In this document: one piece after another, positions 34,794-42,976 of the stretch
How positions within the stretch are numbered: position 1 is the first letter of the stretch
Layout: every line of letters starts with the position of its first letter
Assembly (NCBI RefSeq): GCF_039534085.1
Contig: NZ_BAAAUT010000038.1
Span: 1-64,000, forward strand
Direction of reading: 5' to 3'
From: Planomonospora_B alba
GTDB lineage: Bacteria; Actinomycetota; Actinomycetes; Streptosporangiales; Streptosporangiaceae
DNA length: 64,000 nt
The notes under the pieces: generated by a model
Seen by the model: the letters and a program-made list of their open reading frames with translations, nothing else
Told to the model about the DNA's origin: nothing
The model's database searches: none
Made by a program: the position numbers and the translations under genes

Positions 34794-36035
34794 ATGGCCG
34801 GGATGCCGATACCCTCTGACGAGGCTGAACGGCTGCGGGAACTGTACGACCTGGTGGCGCTGGAGGCCGCCGAGAAGGCGGGGGACGGCGAGGTCGCCCT
34901 GGAGCCGGACTTCCAGTCCATCGCCGACCTGGCCGCCTACGTGTGCCGGACGCCGATCGCGCTGGTCAGCCTGGTGGGCCGGGAGCGGCAGTACTTCAAG
35001 GGCCGCACCGGAGTGCTGTGGGCCGGCACCGACCGGCAGATCTCCTTCTGCGCGCACACGATCTGCGGCCGCACGCTGCTGGAGGTCCCCGACGCGTCCG
35101 CCGACCCGCGCTTCCGCGACAACGTCCTCGTCACCGGGAATCCGCACGTGCGCTTCTACGCCGGAGCCCCGATGGTCAGCAGCCGGGGGTACGCGCTGGG
35201 CACGGTGTGCGTGCTGGACCTGCGGCCCCGCCGGTTGAACGCCCAGCGGCGCCAGGCCCTGCTCACCCTGGCCAGGGAGGCGGCCGTGCTGCTGGAGGCC
35301 CACCGCAGCGCCCGCCTGGCCGAGGAGGCCGTACGGCACCTGCAGGAGATGGACGACCTCAAACGGCACTTCCTGACGGGCATCAACCACGAGCTGCGCA
35401 CCCCGCTGACCTCGATCCGCAGCTACCTGCAGCTGATCCTGGACGGAGAGCTGGACCGGGAGACCGAGCAGAAGTTCCTGAGGGTGATCGAGCGCAACGG
35501 CGACCGCCTGCTGGACGTGCTCGACGAACTGCTCCTGCTGTCCAGCCTCAACGCCCGCACGGCCGTGTTCTCCCCCGGCCCGGCGGACCTGGCGGCCGTC
35601 GTGCGCCTCGCCGTGCAGGAGGCCTGCGCCAAGACGTCCCACCGGCAGCACGCCGTGGCGGTGAAGGCTTGCGGACGGGTCGAGGTGGAGGCGGACACCG
35701 GGCGGTTGCGGCACGCGCTGGTCCACCTGCTGGACAACGCGTTCAAGTTCACCCCGCCGGAGGGGAGGGTGGACGTCACCGTCACCGGCGGCCCGCCCGC
35801 CGTGGAGATCCGCGACAACGGCATCGGCGTCACGGAGGAGGACGTCGAGCGCGTCTTCGAGAGCTTCTACCGCGCTCCGGAGGCGGAGAGGCTCGCGGTC
35901 GGCGGCACCGGTGTCGGGCTGGCCATCGTGAAGAAGATCGTCCAGCTGCACGGCGGCACCGTGCGGATGGAGCACAACCCCGGCGGGGGCATCTGCGTGC
36001 GCGTCACCCTGCCGGAGCCGCCGCCGCGGATCTGA
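34794..36035 (+). CDS. GAF-domain sensor histidine kinase (soluble)
   Basis: A 413-residue kinase without membrane helices. A GAF domain (about 20-170) includes DFQSIADLAAYVCRTPIALVSLVGRERQYFKGRTGV and FCAHTICGRTLLEVPDASADPRF, the class often found in anti-oxidant or phytochrome-like sensors. HisKA carries the phospho-His in HFLTGINHELRTPLTSIRSYLQ. HATPase_c has LLDNAFKFTPPEG, DNGIGV and GVGLAIVKKIVQLHGG. No response regulator is adjacent. ATG 34794 has GGAGGGGG upstream. It probably senses a cytoplasmic redox or small-molecule cue; the partner is unknown. Confidence 0.92.
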   Translation: MAGMPIPSDEAERLRELYDLVALEAAEKAGDGEVALEPDFQSIADLAAYVCRTPIALVSLVGRERQYFKGRTGVLWAGTDRQISFCAHTICGRTLLEVPDASADPRFRDNVLVTGNPHVRFYAGAPMVSSRGYALGTVCVLDLRPRRLNAQRRQALLTLAREAAVLLEAHRSARLAEEAVRHLQEMDDLKRHFLTGINHELRTPLTSIRSYLQLILDGELDRETEQKFLRVIERNGDRLLDVLDELLLLSSLNARTAVFSPGPADLAAVVRLAVQEACAKTSHRQHAVAVKACGRVEVEADTGRLRHALVHLLDNAFKFTPPEGRVDVTVTGGPPAVEIRDNGIGVTEEDVERVFESFYRAPEAERLAVGGTGVGLAIVKKIVQLHGGTVRMEHNPGGGICVRVTLPEPPPRI

Positions 36036-36056
36036 GGTCCCGCCCCGCCGGGAGGT

Positions 36057-36078
36057 CCTCCCCGCCCGGCCGGGGAGG
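36057..36078. terminator. Convergent terminator between GAF kinase and VIT-VWA gene
   Basis: Stem CCTCCCCG/CGGGGAGG with a 6-nt loop in the 45-nt convergent gap. Short, with no T-run. Confidence 0.55.
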
Positions 36079-36080
36079 TC

Positions 36081-38543
36081 TCAGCGCTTCCAGAAGGGGC
36101 GCCGGCCCTCCGGCTCGCCCGGGTGCCCGCTCAGGGCCTCCAGGGTCCGCACGGCGCGCCGCCACAGGGCGTCGGCGTCCTCGGCGGGCCCGACCCGCGC
36201 CAGGTCGCGCGCCAGGGCCTCCAGCTCGGCGTGCCCGCCGAGGAAGACGGCCAGGGCGGCCAGGCGGCTGCCGAGGTCGGACAGGTAGCGCAGCCGCTCG
36301 GCGGGCGGGAGGGAGCCGGCGGCGCGCAGCCGCCGGAGCTCCTCGGCCAGCTGCGTCCGCAGGGCCTCCTGCGCCCCGGCGGGGACGGGGGCGGGGGCGG
36401 CCGGGCGACCGGCGTGCCCGGCGGCCCCGGCCCGCATCGGCGCACGCGGGACGGAGACCCTCCCCGCGTCCGGGAAGGCGTCCCCGCCGGAGGCGTCTCC
36501 CGGCAAGGACTCCGCCGGGAGAGGGGCGGCGGGGAGACCGGTCGCGGGGAAGGCGCCGCCCGCCGCGGGCGCGGGCGCGGCGGGCGCCCCGAACGACGGC
36601 GCCCCGCCCGGGGGCGCGCCCGGCGCGGGCAGGGGCGTGGCCATCGCGGTGAACATGACCGGCGCGGCCGCGGCCGCCGGGGCCTCCCAGCCGCTCGGCT
36701 GCTCCACGGGCTGGACCACCCGGTGCTCCGGGCCGCCCTCGCCCACCACCCTGGTGTCGAGCGCGACGAACGCGGTGAACCGGCAGAGCACGCCGTGCTC
36801 CAGGGAGGTCGAGACGATCTCCTCCTCCAGCGAGCGGTCCCCGGCGGCGTAGCGGTCCTCCAGGTCGCGCAGCCGGGCGCGGGCCCAGACCGGCCGCGCC
36901 GCGGGGTTGTCCACCCGGGTCCCGGTGACGCGCCGCTCCCACGGCCGCCCCCCGGCGTCCAGCCCGCGCAGGACCACCGCTCCGGCGGGCGCGCCCCGGT
37001 AGCGGCCGGTGACGGTCAGCGGCACGCCCGGGAAGAGCGAGCCGAGCCTGCCGGCCGAGCCGGGCACCAGGTCGAGCCCGTCGCCCTCGACCGACAGGTC
37101 GGTGACGAGCGGCGCGCCGATCCTGCGGTGGATGTGCTCCATGGCCTCGTCCAGCCGGTCCTCGGACTCCACCAGCTCGCACCGGCCCGCGCCCAGACCG
37201 GCCAGCCTGCCCAGGAAGCCGGCGTTGACCGCCCGGTCGACGCCGACCGTGTGCACCCGCACCCCGGCGGGCCCGGCCGCGACCCGCGCCAGGATCCGGT
37301 CCTCGTCGCCGACCTGCCCGTCGGTGACCAGCACCAGCACCCGCTCGCGCGGCCCCTCGCCGAGCAGCGCGACGGCCCGCTCGAGGGCCTGGAGCATCTC
37401 GGTGCCGCCCCGCGCCTCCAGCCGGGCCAGGTACTCCACCGCCCGGTAGCGGTTGCGGTCGCTCGCCTCGGCCAGGCCCTCGCCGAGCGACCCGGGGTGC
37501 TCCACCACGGTGTCGAAGGCCAGCACCGCGAACCGGTCGCCGCCGGTCAGCGTGTCCACGATGCGGGCGGCCGCGCGCCGGGCGGCGACCATCTTCCAGC
37601 CCGCCATGCTGCCCGAGCGGTCCAGCACGAGCACGACGTCCTTCGGCGCGGCCGCCGCGGGCGCCGGCTCCGGGACGACGGCCAGCGCGAACGTGCCCTC
37701 GTCGCCGTCCCGCCCCGCGTCGGGGACGAGGGCCAGGGAGGTGGAGGCGCCGAACGGCAGCCGCAGGACGAAGTCGCGGTCCAGCCGCTCGCCCGGCGCC
37801 AGCCGTACCGTGAACCGGCCGGCCCCCGCGTCGCCGTCCCGGTGGACCACGTGCAGGCTGGAGCGGACCTCGCGCAGCTCCAGCCCGGCGGGGTCGACGG
37901 TGACCGCGAGCGAGAGCCGGACCGGGTCGGGGAAGCCGGGCAGCAGCACCGGCGGGGTGATGCGCGAGGCGTCGGGGACGGCGTCGGTGTCCGCCGCCCA
38001 GCCGTCCCCGGCCTGCTCGCCGCCGAGCGGGGCGCCGGGGATGTAGCGCGGGGCGACGACGAGGGGGAAGCGGAAGGTCGCCGCGCCGTCCTCGTAGGGG
38101 AGCGGCTGGTCGAGCGTGAGGCGTACGGTGACCCGCTCGCCCGGCACGAGGTTGCCGACCCGGATGGTGAAGACGTCGGGCCGGTCCTCCTCGGCGACGG
38201 CGGCGCGCCTGCCCTCGGCGAGCGCCCGGTCGTAGTCGGCCCTGGCCTGGCCGCGCTCCTTCAGCACGCCCTCGACGAGGTGCCCGTCGGCCTCCATGCG
38301 GAAGGCCGTCACCGCGGCCCGGTCGGGCAGCGGGAAGACGTAGGTCGCCTCCAGCGGCACGTCGAAGGGGTTGCGGAAGCACTGGGTCACCGTCACCCCG
38401 GCGACCAGGCCGGAGACCTCGGCGGCGACGTCCACGCTCTGCAGGGGCAGGTTGCCGCGCTCGGTGGCGAGCGCGCCCAGCCCGGCGCCGGGGACCGGCT
38501 CGCACTCGTCCGGCCGTAGCGGGGTGACAGAGTCGATCATCAT
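36081..38543 (-). CDS. VIT and von Willebrand factor A domain protein
   Basis: An 820-residue protein. The N-terminal VIT domain (about 20-160) contains VDVAAEVSGLVAGVTVTQCFRNPFDVPLEATYVFPLPDRAAVTAFRME. The VWA domain (about 305-480) has a complete MIDAS: DRSGSMAG (DxSxS), GGTEM (Thr) and VTDGQVGDED (Asp). A beta-rich region follows, then a roughly 130-residue Pro/Ala/Gly-rich linker and a helical C-terminus (LRTQLAEELRRLRAAGSLPPAERLRYLSDLGSRL). There is no signal peptide, so it is cytoplasmic. ATG 38543 has GGAAGGA 5 nt upstream and overlaps the stop of the MerR-type gene. Function unknown; VIT-VWA proteins are putative scaffolds. Confidence 0.88.
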   Translation of the reverse strand: MMIDSVTPLRPDECEPVPGAGLGALATERGNLPLQSVDVAAEVSGLVAGVTVTQCFRNPFDVPLEATYVFPLPDRAAVTAFRMEADGHLVEGVLKERGQARADYDRALAEGRRAAVAEEDRPDVFTIRVGNLVPGERVTVRLTLDQPLPYEDGAATFRFPLVVAPRYIPGAPLGGEQAGDGWAADTDAVPDASRITPPVLLPGFPDPVRLSLAVTVDPAGLELREVRSSLHVVHRDGDAGAGRFTVRLAPGERLDRDFVLRLPFGASTSLALVPDAGRDGDEGTFALAVVPEPAPAAAAPKDVVLVLDRSGSMAGWKMVAARRAAARIVDTLTGGDRFAVLAFDTVVEHPGSLGEGLAEASDRNRYRAVEYLARLEARGGTEMLQALERAVALLGEGPRERVLVLVTDGQVGDEDRILARVAAGPAGVRVHTVGVDRAVNAGFLGRLAGLGAGRCELVESEDRLDEAMEHIHRRIGAPLVTDLSVEGDGLDLVPGSAGRLGSLFPGVPLTVTGRYRGAPAGAVVLRGLDAGGRPWERRVTGTRVDNPAARPVWARARLRDLEDRYAAGDRSLEEEIVSTSLEHGVLCRFTAFVALDTRVVGEGGPEHRVVQPVEQPSGWEAPAAAAAPVMFTAMATPLPAPGAPPGGAPSFGAPAAPAPAAGGAFPATGLPAAPLPAESLPGDASGGDAFPDAGRVSVPRAPMRAGAAGHAGRPAAPAPVPAGAQEALRTQLAEELRRLRAAGSLPPAERLRYLSDLGSRLAALAVFLGGHAELEALARDLARVGPAEDADALWRRAVRTLEALSGHPGEPEGRRPFWKR

Positions 38544-39220
38544 GGCTGTCCTTCCGGAGAGGCGAGACCGCGCTCGCGCAGGACCGCCAGGAGCGCCTCG
38601 GCGGCGGCGGCGATCTCGGCGAGGTCGTCGTGGGAGGGGGTGCGGCCCACGCCGTCGAGCAGGAGCGTCACGCCCGGCGCCAGGCGCAGGGCGGGCACCG
38701 CGGGCACGGGCGGGGCCGCGGTGGACGGGGCCGCGCCGACCGGGGGCGCGGCGGGCGGTGCGCCGGGCGGGGCCGGATCCGGCCCCGCCCGGCCCGCGGG
38801 GGCGGGGAGCCGGCGGGGGTGCTGCGGGCCGTGCGCAGGCGTGCGGGGCCGGGCGGCGGCCCGGTCGGTCCAGAAGCGCGGGCGGGCGCCGCGGGGGGCC
38901 GGGGCCTCCTGCGGGAGTCCGTCCAGGCGGGCGATCGCCTCCAGGGCCTGGTCGGTCGCGCCGGCCAGCTCGGCCTGGATCTCGGCGATGCTCCTGCCCT
39001 CCGCCTGCCGCCGCTTGACGGCGACGAGCTGGAGCAGGTGGCGCCTGCCGTACAGGGCGACGCGGCCCCGGCGGGCCGAGGGCGGGTCGAGCAGGCCGAT
39101 CGTGGCGTACCACCGGACGAGGCGCTCGTTGGGCACGTCCCTGCCCCGCCCGCCGCGCCCCGCGGCCGGGGGCAGGGCGGCGGAGGCCCGCTCCACCAGT
39201 TCGCCGATCGTCCACTCCAC
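38540..39220 (-). CDS. MerR-like regulator coupled to the VIT-VWA gene
   Basis: A 226-residue protein. The N-terminus (about 1-85) is a MerR-type winged helix: TIGELVERASAAL, then VPNERLVRWYATIGLLDPPSARRGRVALYGRRHLLQLVAVKRRQAEGRSIAEIQAELAG. A Pro/Ala-rich linker leads to a short C-terminal domain (LAPGVTLLLDGVGRTPSHDDLAEIAAAAEALLAVLRERG) of unknown role that may sense a ligand or bind the VIT-VWA protein. GTG 39220 has GGGGG just upstream. It overlaps the VIT-VWA ATG by 4 nt, and a 25-bp palindrome lies upstream. Confidence 0.85.
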   Translation of the reverse strand: MEWTIGELVERASAALPPAAGRGGRGRDVPNERLVRWYATIGLLDPPSARRGRVALYGRRHLLQLVAVKRRQAEGRSIAEIQAELAGATDQALEAIARLDGLPQEAPAPRGARPRFWTDRAAARPRTPAHGPQHPRRLPAPAGRAGPDPAPPGAPPAAPPVGAAPSTAAPPVPAVPALRLAPGVTLLLDGVGRTPSHDDLAEIAAAAEALLAVLRERGLASPEGQP

Positions 39221-39230
39221 GCCCCCATCG

Positions 39231-39255
39231 TGACACTGCAATAATTACAGTGTCA
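39231..39255. promoter_or_regulatory. 25-bp palindrome, likely operator of the MerR/VIT-VWA operon
   Basis: Arms TGACACTG and CAGTGTCA are perfect, with further AAT/ATT symmetry inside. The site starts 11 nt before the MerR-type gene's start codon, beside a TTGACA on the minus strand. The placement fits autoregulation. It could also touch the dps promoter, whose start codon is 79 nt away on the other side. Confidence 0.75.
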
Positions 39256-39333
39256 ACATAGGGCAGGTATTGATGGGTAGGGGCGTTCTGTCCCACAGGG
39301 ACGACTGATGTCGATCAAGGGAGGGGACATCCC

Positions 39334-39801
39334 ATGGCCACCATCACCGGCCCGCTCAAGCCCGAGGACAAGAAGGTCGTCGGAGAGGCCCTGCAGGGCG
39401 CGCTCGTCGACCTCCTCGACCTCTCGCTGCTGGCGAAGCAGGCGCACTGGAACGTGATCGGCCACAACTTCCGGCAGATCCACCTGCACCTGGACGAGAT
39501 CGTCGCCTTCGCCCGGGCCCACGCCGACACGGTCGCCGAGAGGGCGGTGGCGCTCGACGTCACGCCCGACGGCCGCGCGGGCACCATCGCGAACTCCACG
39601 AAGGTCCCGCAGCTCGACTCCGGCTACCTGGACGTCGGGAAGGTCGTCGCCGCGATGACCGACATCCTGGAGTCCATCGGCCGCCGGATGCGCGAGCGCG
39701 TCGTGGCCACCGAGGAGGCCGACCCCGTGACGCAGGACATCTTCATCGCCATCACCCAGGACGTGGAGAAGCACCACTGGATGATGCAGGCCCAGCGCTG
39801 A
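39334..39801 (+). CDS. dps: Dps-family ferritin-like DNA-protection protein
   Basis: A 155-residue four-helix protein. The ferroxidase-site motif is LLDLSLLAKQAHWNVIGHNFRQIHLHLDEIVAFARAHADTVAERAVALD, containing the His/Asp/Glu residues contributed across the dimer interface. Dps dodecamers oxidise and store iron and shield DNA in stress or stationary phase. The N-terminus is short (MATITGPLKPEDKK), so DNA binding through a Lys-rich tail is limited. GGAGGGG upstream gives a strong ribosome binding site. It is divergent from the MerR/VIT-VWA operon. Confidence 0.94.
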   Translation: MATITGPLKPEDKKVVGEALQGALVDLLDLSLLAKQAHWNVIGHNFRQIHLHLDEIVAFARAHADTVAERAVALDVTPDGRAGTIANSTKVPQLDSGYLDVGKVVAAMTDILESIGRRMRERVVATEEADPVTQDIFIAITQDVEKHHWMMQAQR

Positions 39802-39816
39802 CCGGCGCTCCCTGCC

Positions 39817-39854
39817 CGCGAAGGCGCCCCGGCCGCGGCCGGGGCGCCTTCGCG
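39817..39854 (+). terminator. Perfect 38-bp palindrome terminator after dps
   Basis: CGCGAAGGCGCCCCGGCCG and its reverse complement follow each other without interruption, giving a very stable hairpin 16 nt after the dps stop. The rest of the 225-nt gap to wrbA holds no convincing ORF; AGGGGG precedes the wrbA start. Confidence 0.85.
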
Positions 39855-40026
39855 TGCCCGCCGCGCGCCGCCGGCCGGGGATCCGGAGCAGGGAGATCGT
39901 CGGCCGGGACTCGGTCAGCGGACCGTCCGGATCGCCGGGCCGCGCGGGTCGCGGGCCGCGCCGCGGGTAGGGCGGGGTCGGGCGCCCGCGCCCGGCCATC
40001 TCCTTCGTCCGACAGGGGGCAGACCC

Positions 40027-40644
40027 ATGACCGAGGTGAGAGTCTCCGTCATCTACTACTCCGCCACCGGCACCGTCCACGCGATGGCCAAGCGCCTGGC
40101 CTCCGCCGCCGAGGCGGCGGGCGCGAAGGTCCGGCTCCGGCAGGTGCCCGAGCTGGCCCCGGAGGAGGCGATCGCCTCCAACGCGGCCTGGAGCCAGCAC
40201 TTCGACACCACCAAGGACGAGCCGAAGGCCGTGCCCGACGACATCGTGGAGGCCGACGCGGTGCTGCTCGGCACCCCGACCCGCTACGGCAACATCTCCA
40301 GCCAGCTCAAGCAGTTCATCGACACCCTCGGCCCGCAGTGGGCACAGGGTCTGCTGGCCGACAAGGTCTACGCCGGCTTCACCGCCTCGATGACCGCCCA
40401 CGGCGGCCAGGAGTCCACCCTGCTCGCGCTCTACAACACCATCCACCACTTCGGCGGCATCCTCGTCGCGCCCGGCTACACCGACCCGCTGAAGTTCGCC
40501 GACGGCAACCCCTACGGCGTCTCCCACGTCACCGGCGGCGGCAACGACGACCCGCTGACCGACGCGCAGTACGCCGCCCTCGACCACATGGCCGCCCGGG
40601 TGGTGGGCGTCGCCCGGCGGCTGAAGGCCGGCGCCGCGGGCTGA
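40027..40644 (+). CDS. wrbA: NAD(P)H:quinone oxidoreductase, WrbA type
   Basis: A 205-residue flavodoxin-like enzyme that reduces quinones by two electrons with FMN. The phosphate loop is YYSATGTVHAMA, the ring-binding loop is GTPTRYGNISSQLKQFIDTLGPQW, and the WrbA segment is STLLALYNTIHHFGGILVAPGYTDPLKFADGNPYG. HVTGGGNDDP is in the final loop. It protects against quinone and oxidative stress, consistent with the neighbouring dps. Cytoplasmic and monocistronic. Confidence 0.94.
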   Translation: MTEVRVSVIYYSATGTVHAMAKRLASAAEAAGAKVRLRQVPELAPEEAIASNAAWSQHFDTTKDEPKAVPDDIVEADAVLLGTPTRYGNISSQLKQFIDTLGPQWAQGLLADKVYAGFTASMTAHGGQESTLLALYNTIHHFGGILVAPGYTDPLKFADGNPYGVSHVTGGGNDDPLTDAQYAALDHMAARVVGVARRLKAGAAG

Positions 40645-40732
40645 CGCGCGCCTCCCGGACGGGACGTGCCCGCCGTACGGCGACTGCGCTAAGGTCACGA
40701 ACCGGTCAACGATCGATGACGGCTGGAGAATG

Positions 40733-41689
40733 ATGGCGGAGATCGCGTACATCGGCGGATACACCCCGGACACCGGGGGGACGGGCACCGGGATCGTCGT
40801 GGCGGAGCGCGACGGCCGGGGCGGCCTGTCCCGGCGCGGCGAGACGCCGGCCTCCGGGCCGTCCTTCCTGGCCGTCCACCCCCGCCTGCCCGTGCTGTAC
40901 GCGGTGGGGGAGGGCGAGCGGGGCACCGTGGAGGTCTTCGCCCGGGGCGCGGACGGCGCGCTCTCGCCGCTCGGCGGGCGCTCCAGCGAGGGCTCCTTCC
41001 CCTGCCACCTGGCGGTGGACCCGTCCGGCACGCTGCTGGCGGTGGCCAACTACGGCGACGGCACGGTGAGCGTGCACGGCATCGGCGGGGACGGGCGGCT
41101 CACCACCGTGCGGGCCTTCCCCCACCGGGAGGGCGCCCACGCCCACCAGGCGACCTTCGGCCCCGACGGCGTGCTGTACGTGACCGACCTGGGCACCGAC
41201 GAGGTCCGCCGCTTCACGGTCGGGGACGGGCGGGCGGCCCTCCACCCGGACGGCCCGGTGCGGCTCGCCCCCGGCATGGGCCCCAGGCACATGGCCTGGG
41301 CGGACGGCCGCTGGTACGTGGCGGGAGAACTGGACGGCACCGTCCGCGCCTACGACGCGGACTGGCGCGAGACCGCCGCAGTGCCCGCCAGCGGATCGGA
41401 GGGCGAGAACCGCCCCTCCCACCTGGAGGTCTGCGGCCCGTTCGTCTACGTCGCCAACCGGGGGCCCGACACGATCGCGGTGCTGTCGCGGCCGGACCTG
41501 GACCGGGTCGCCGAGGCGCCCTGCGGGGGCGCCTGGCCGCGCCACTTCGCCGTCGCGGGCGGGCGGATGTACGTGGCCAACCAGAACTCCGGCGACGTCG
41601 CCGTGCTGCCGCTGAAGGAGGGCATCCCGCAGGAGCCCGAGCAGGTGTTCGCCGCCGGCACGCCGTCCTGCGTGCTGCCGCGGGGCTGA
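40733..41689 (+). CDS. Lactonase family beta-propeller (6-phosphogluconolactonase-like)
   Basis: A 318-residue seven-bladed propeller of the PF10282 lactonase family: AYIGGYTPDTGGTGTGIVVAE, GPSFLAVHPRLPVLYAVGEG, FPCHLAVDPSGTLLAVANYGDGTVSVH, GAHAHQATFGPDGVLYVTDLGTDEV, MGPRHMAW, RPSHLEVCGPFVYVANRGPDTIAV and WPRHFAVAGGRMYVANQNSGDVAV. E. coli Pgl of this family hydrolyses 6-phosphogluconolactone in the pentose phosphate pathway. ATG 40733 is preferred to 40730 because GGAGA is otherwise too close. It lies upstream of pfkA, so a sugar-phosphate role fits. Confidence 0.88.
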   Translation: MAEIAYIGGYTPDTGGTGTGIVVAERDGRGGLSRRGETPASGPSFLAVHPRLPVLYAVGEGERGTVEVFARGADGALSPLGGRSSEGSFPCHLAVDPSGTLLAVANYGDGTVSVHGIGGDGRLTTVRAFPHREGAHAHQATFGPDGVLYVTDLGTDEVRRFTVGDGRAALHPDGPVRLAPGMGPRHMAWADGRWYVAGELDGTVRAYDADWRETAAVPASGSEGENRPSHLEVCGPFVYVANRGPDTIAVLSRPDLDRVAEAPCGGAWPRHFAVAGGRMYVANQNSGDVAVLPLKEGIPQEPEQVFAAGTPSCVLPRG

Positions 41690-41739
41690 GCCGGCCGGGC
41701 CCGGCGGGCCCGGCGCGACATCCGGTACGCGCCCGGCGG

Positions 41740-41755
41740 TTTGGTCTAGACCATT
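41740..41755. promoter_or_regulatory. DasR-type (dre) operator upstream of pfkA
   Basis: TTTGGTCTAGACCATT contains the perfect palindrome TGGTCTAGACCA (41742-41753), the core of the DasR-responsive element (consensus ANTGGTCTAGACCANT in Streptomyces). It lies about 110 nt upstream of the pfkA start in non-coding DNA. DasR is the GntR-family repressor that responds to glucosamine-6-phosphate. Confidence 0.75.
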
Positions 41756-41860
41756 GGGAGGCTCTGGGGGCAGAATGCCTTGGGTCGGCGGAGCCCCCGT
41801 CCGGCGCGTCACCCCGCTTAGTCTGGCCGTATCACCTCGGAACCACCACCGGAGGATGCC

Positions 41861-42886
41861 ATGCGTATTGGAGTGCTGACCGGAGGCGGCGACTGCCCCG
41901 GCCTGAACGCCGTTATCCGCGCCGTCGTACGCAAGGGGGTGGGCGTCCACGGGCACGAGTTCGTGGGCTTCCGGGACGGCTGGCGCGGCCCGCTGGAAGG
42001 CGACACCATGCCGCTGGACATCCAGGCCGTGCGGGGCATCCTGCCGCGCGGCGGCACGATCCTCGGCTCCTCGCGGACCAACCCCATCAAGATCGAGGGC
42101 GGCGTCGAGAAGATCAAGGAGAACCTCGCCCAGACCGGGGTCGACGCCCTGATCGCCATCGGCGGCGAGGACACGCTCGGCGTCGCCAAGCAGCTCTACG
42201 ACCGGGGCGTGAAGGTCGTCGGCGTGCCGAAGACGATCGACAACGACCTCAACGCCACCGACTACACCTTCGGCTTCGACACGGCCGTCAACATCGCCGT
42301 CGAGGCGATCGACCGGCTGCACACCACCGCCGAGTCCCACCACCGCGCGCTGATCTGCGAGGTCATGGGCCGCCACGCGGGCTGGATCGCACTGCACGCC
42401 GGCATGGCCGCGGGCGCCAACGTCATCCTCATCCCGGAGAAGCCGTTCGACATCGACCGGGTCTGCGCCTACGTCGAGTCCCGCTTCAAGACCCGCTACG
42501 CGCCGATCATCGTGGTCGCCGAGGGCGCCCACCCCATCGAGGGCCAGATGGCGCTGCAGACGGGCGAGCTCGACGCCTTCGGCCACGTCCGGCTGGGCGG
42601 CATCGGCGAGATGCTCGCCAAGGAGATCGAGAAGCGGACGGGCAAGGAGGCCCGCACCACCGTGCTCGGCCACATCCAGCGCGGCGGCACGCCCACGGCC
42701 TTCGACCGGGTGCTCGCCACCCGCTTCGGCCTGCAGGCGATCGACGCGGTGCACGAGGGCGACTTCGGCAAGATGGTCGCCCTGCGCGGCACGGACATCG
42801 TCCGCGTCGGCCTGGACGAGGGCACCAGGGAGCTGAAGACCGTCCCGGCCGGCCGCTACGAGGAGGCCGAGGTCTTCTTCGGCTGA
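41861..42886 (+). CDS. pfkA: 6-phosphofructokinase with PPi-type active-site residues
   Basis: A 341-residue phosphofructokinase. It has LTGGGDCPGLNAVIRAV at the phosphoryl-donor site, GSSRTNP, the catalytic PKTIDNDLNATDYTFGFDTAV, EVMGRHAGWIALHAGMAAGA, PEKPF and HIQRGGTPTAFDR. At the two donor-determining positions it has Asp (IGGEDT, equivalent to E. coli Gly104) and Lys (PKTIDND, equivalent to Gly124). This pair is found in PPi-dependent enzymes such as that of Amycolatopsis methanolica, whereas ATP-dependent enzymes have Gly at 104. GGAGG lies 5 nt before the ATG. Confidence 0.93.
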   Translation: MRIGVLTGGGDCPGLNAVIRAVVRKGVGVHGHEFVGFRDGWRGPLEGDTMPLDIQAVRGILPRGGTILGSSRTNPIKIEGGVEKIKENLAQTGVDALIAIGGEDTLGVAKQLYDRGVKVVGVPKTIDNDLNATDYTFGFDTAVNIAVEAIDRLHTTAESHHRALICEVMGRHAGWIALHAGMAAGANVILIPEKPFDIDRVCAYVESRFKTRYAPIIVVAEGAHPIEGQMALQTGELDAFGHVRLGGIGEMLAKEIEKRTGKEARTTVLGHIQRGGTPTAFDRVLATRFGLQAIDAVHEGDFGKMVALRGTDIVRVGLDEGTRELKTVPAGRYEEAEVFFG

Positions 42887-42889
42887 CGG

Positions 42890-42910
42890 GTCCCGCCCGG
42901 CGGGCGGGAC
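42890..42910 (+). terminator. Hairpin after pfkA
   Basis: A 9-bp perfect stem, GTCCCGCCC/GGGCGGGAC, with a 3-nt loop immediately after the pfkA stop. It separates pfkA from the kinase gene, which has its own -10. Confidence 0.7.
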
Positions 42911-42976
42911 GGCCCCGCCCGCCCGGGACCGCCCGCGGTCCGGCGCGCCCCGGCGGGCCCGGGTAGGGTCGCCCCC

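Noticed and set aside
36123..38519. Plus-strand frame of 798 codons opposite the VIT-VWA gene
   Set aside because: A shadow of the VIT-VWA coding sequence; composition is dominated by Gly, Arg and Ala, with no motif.
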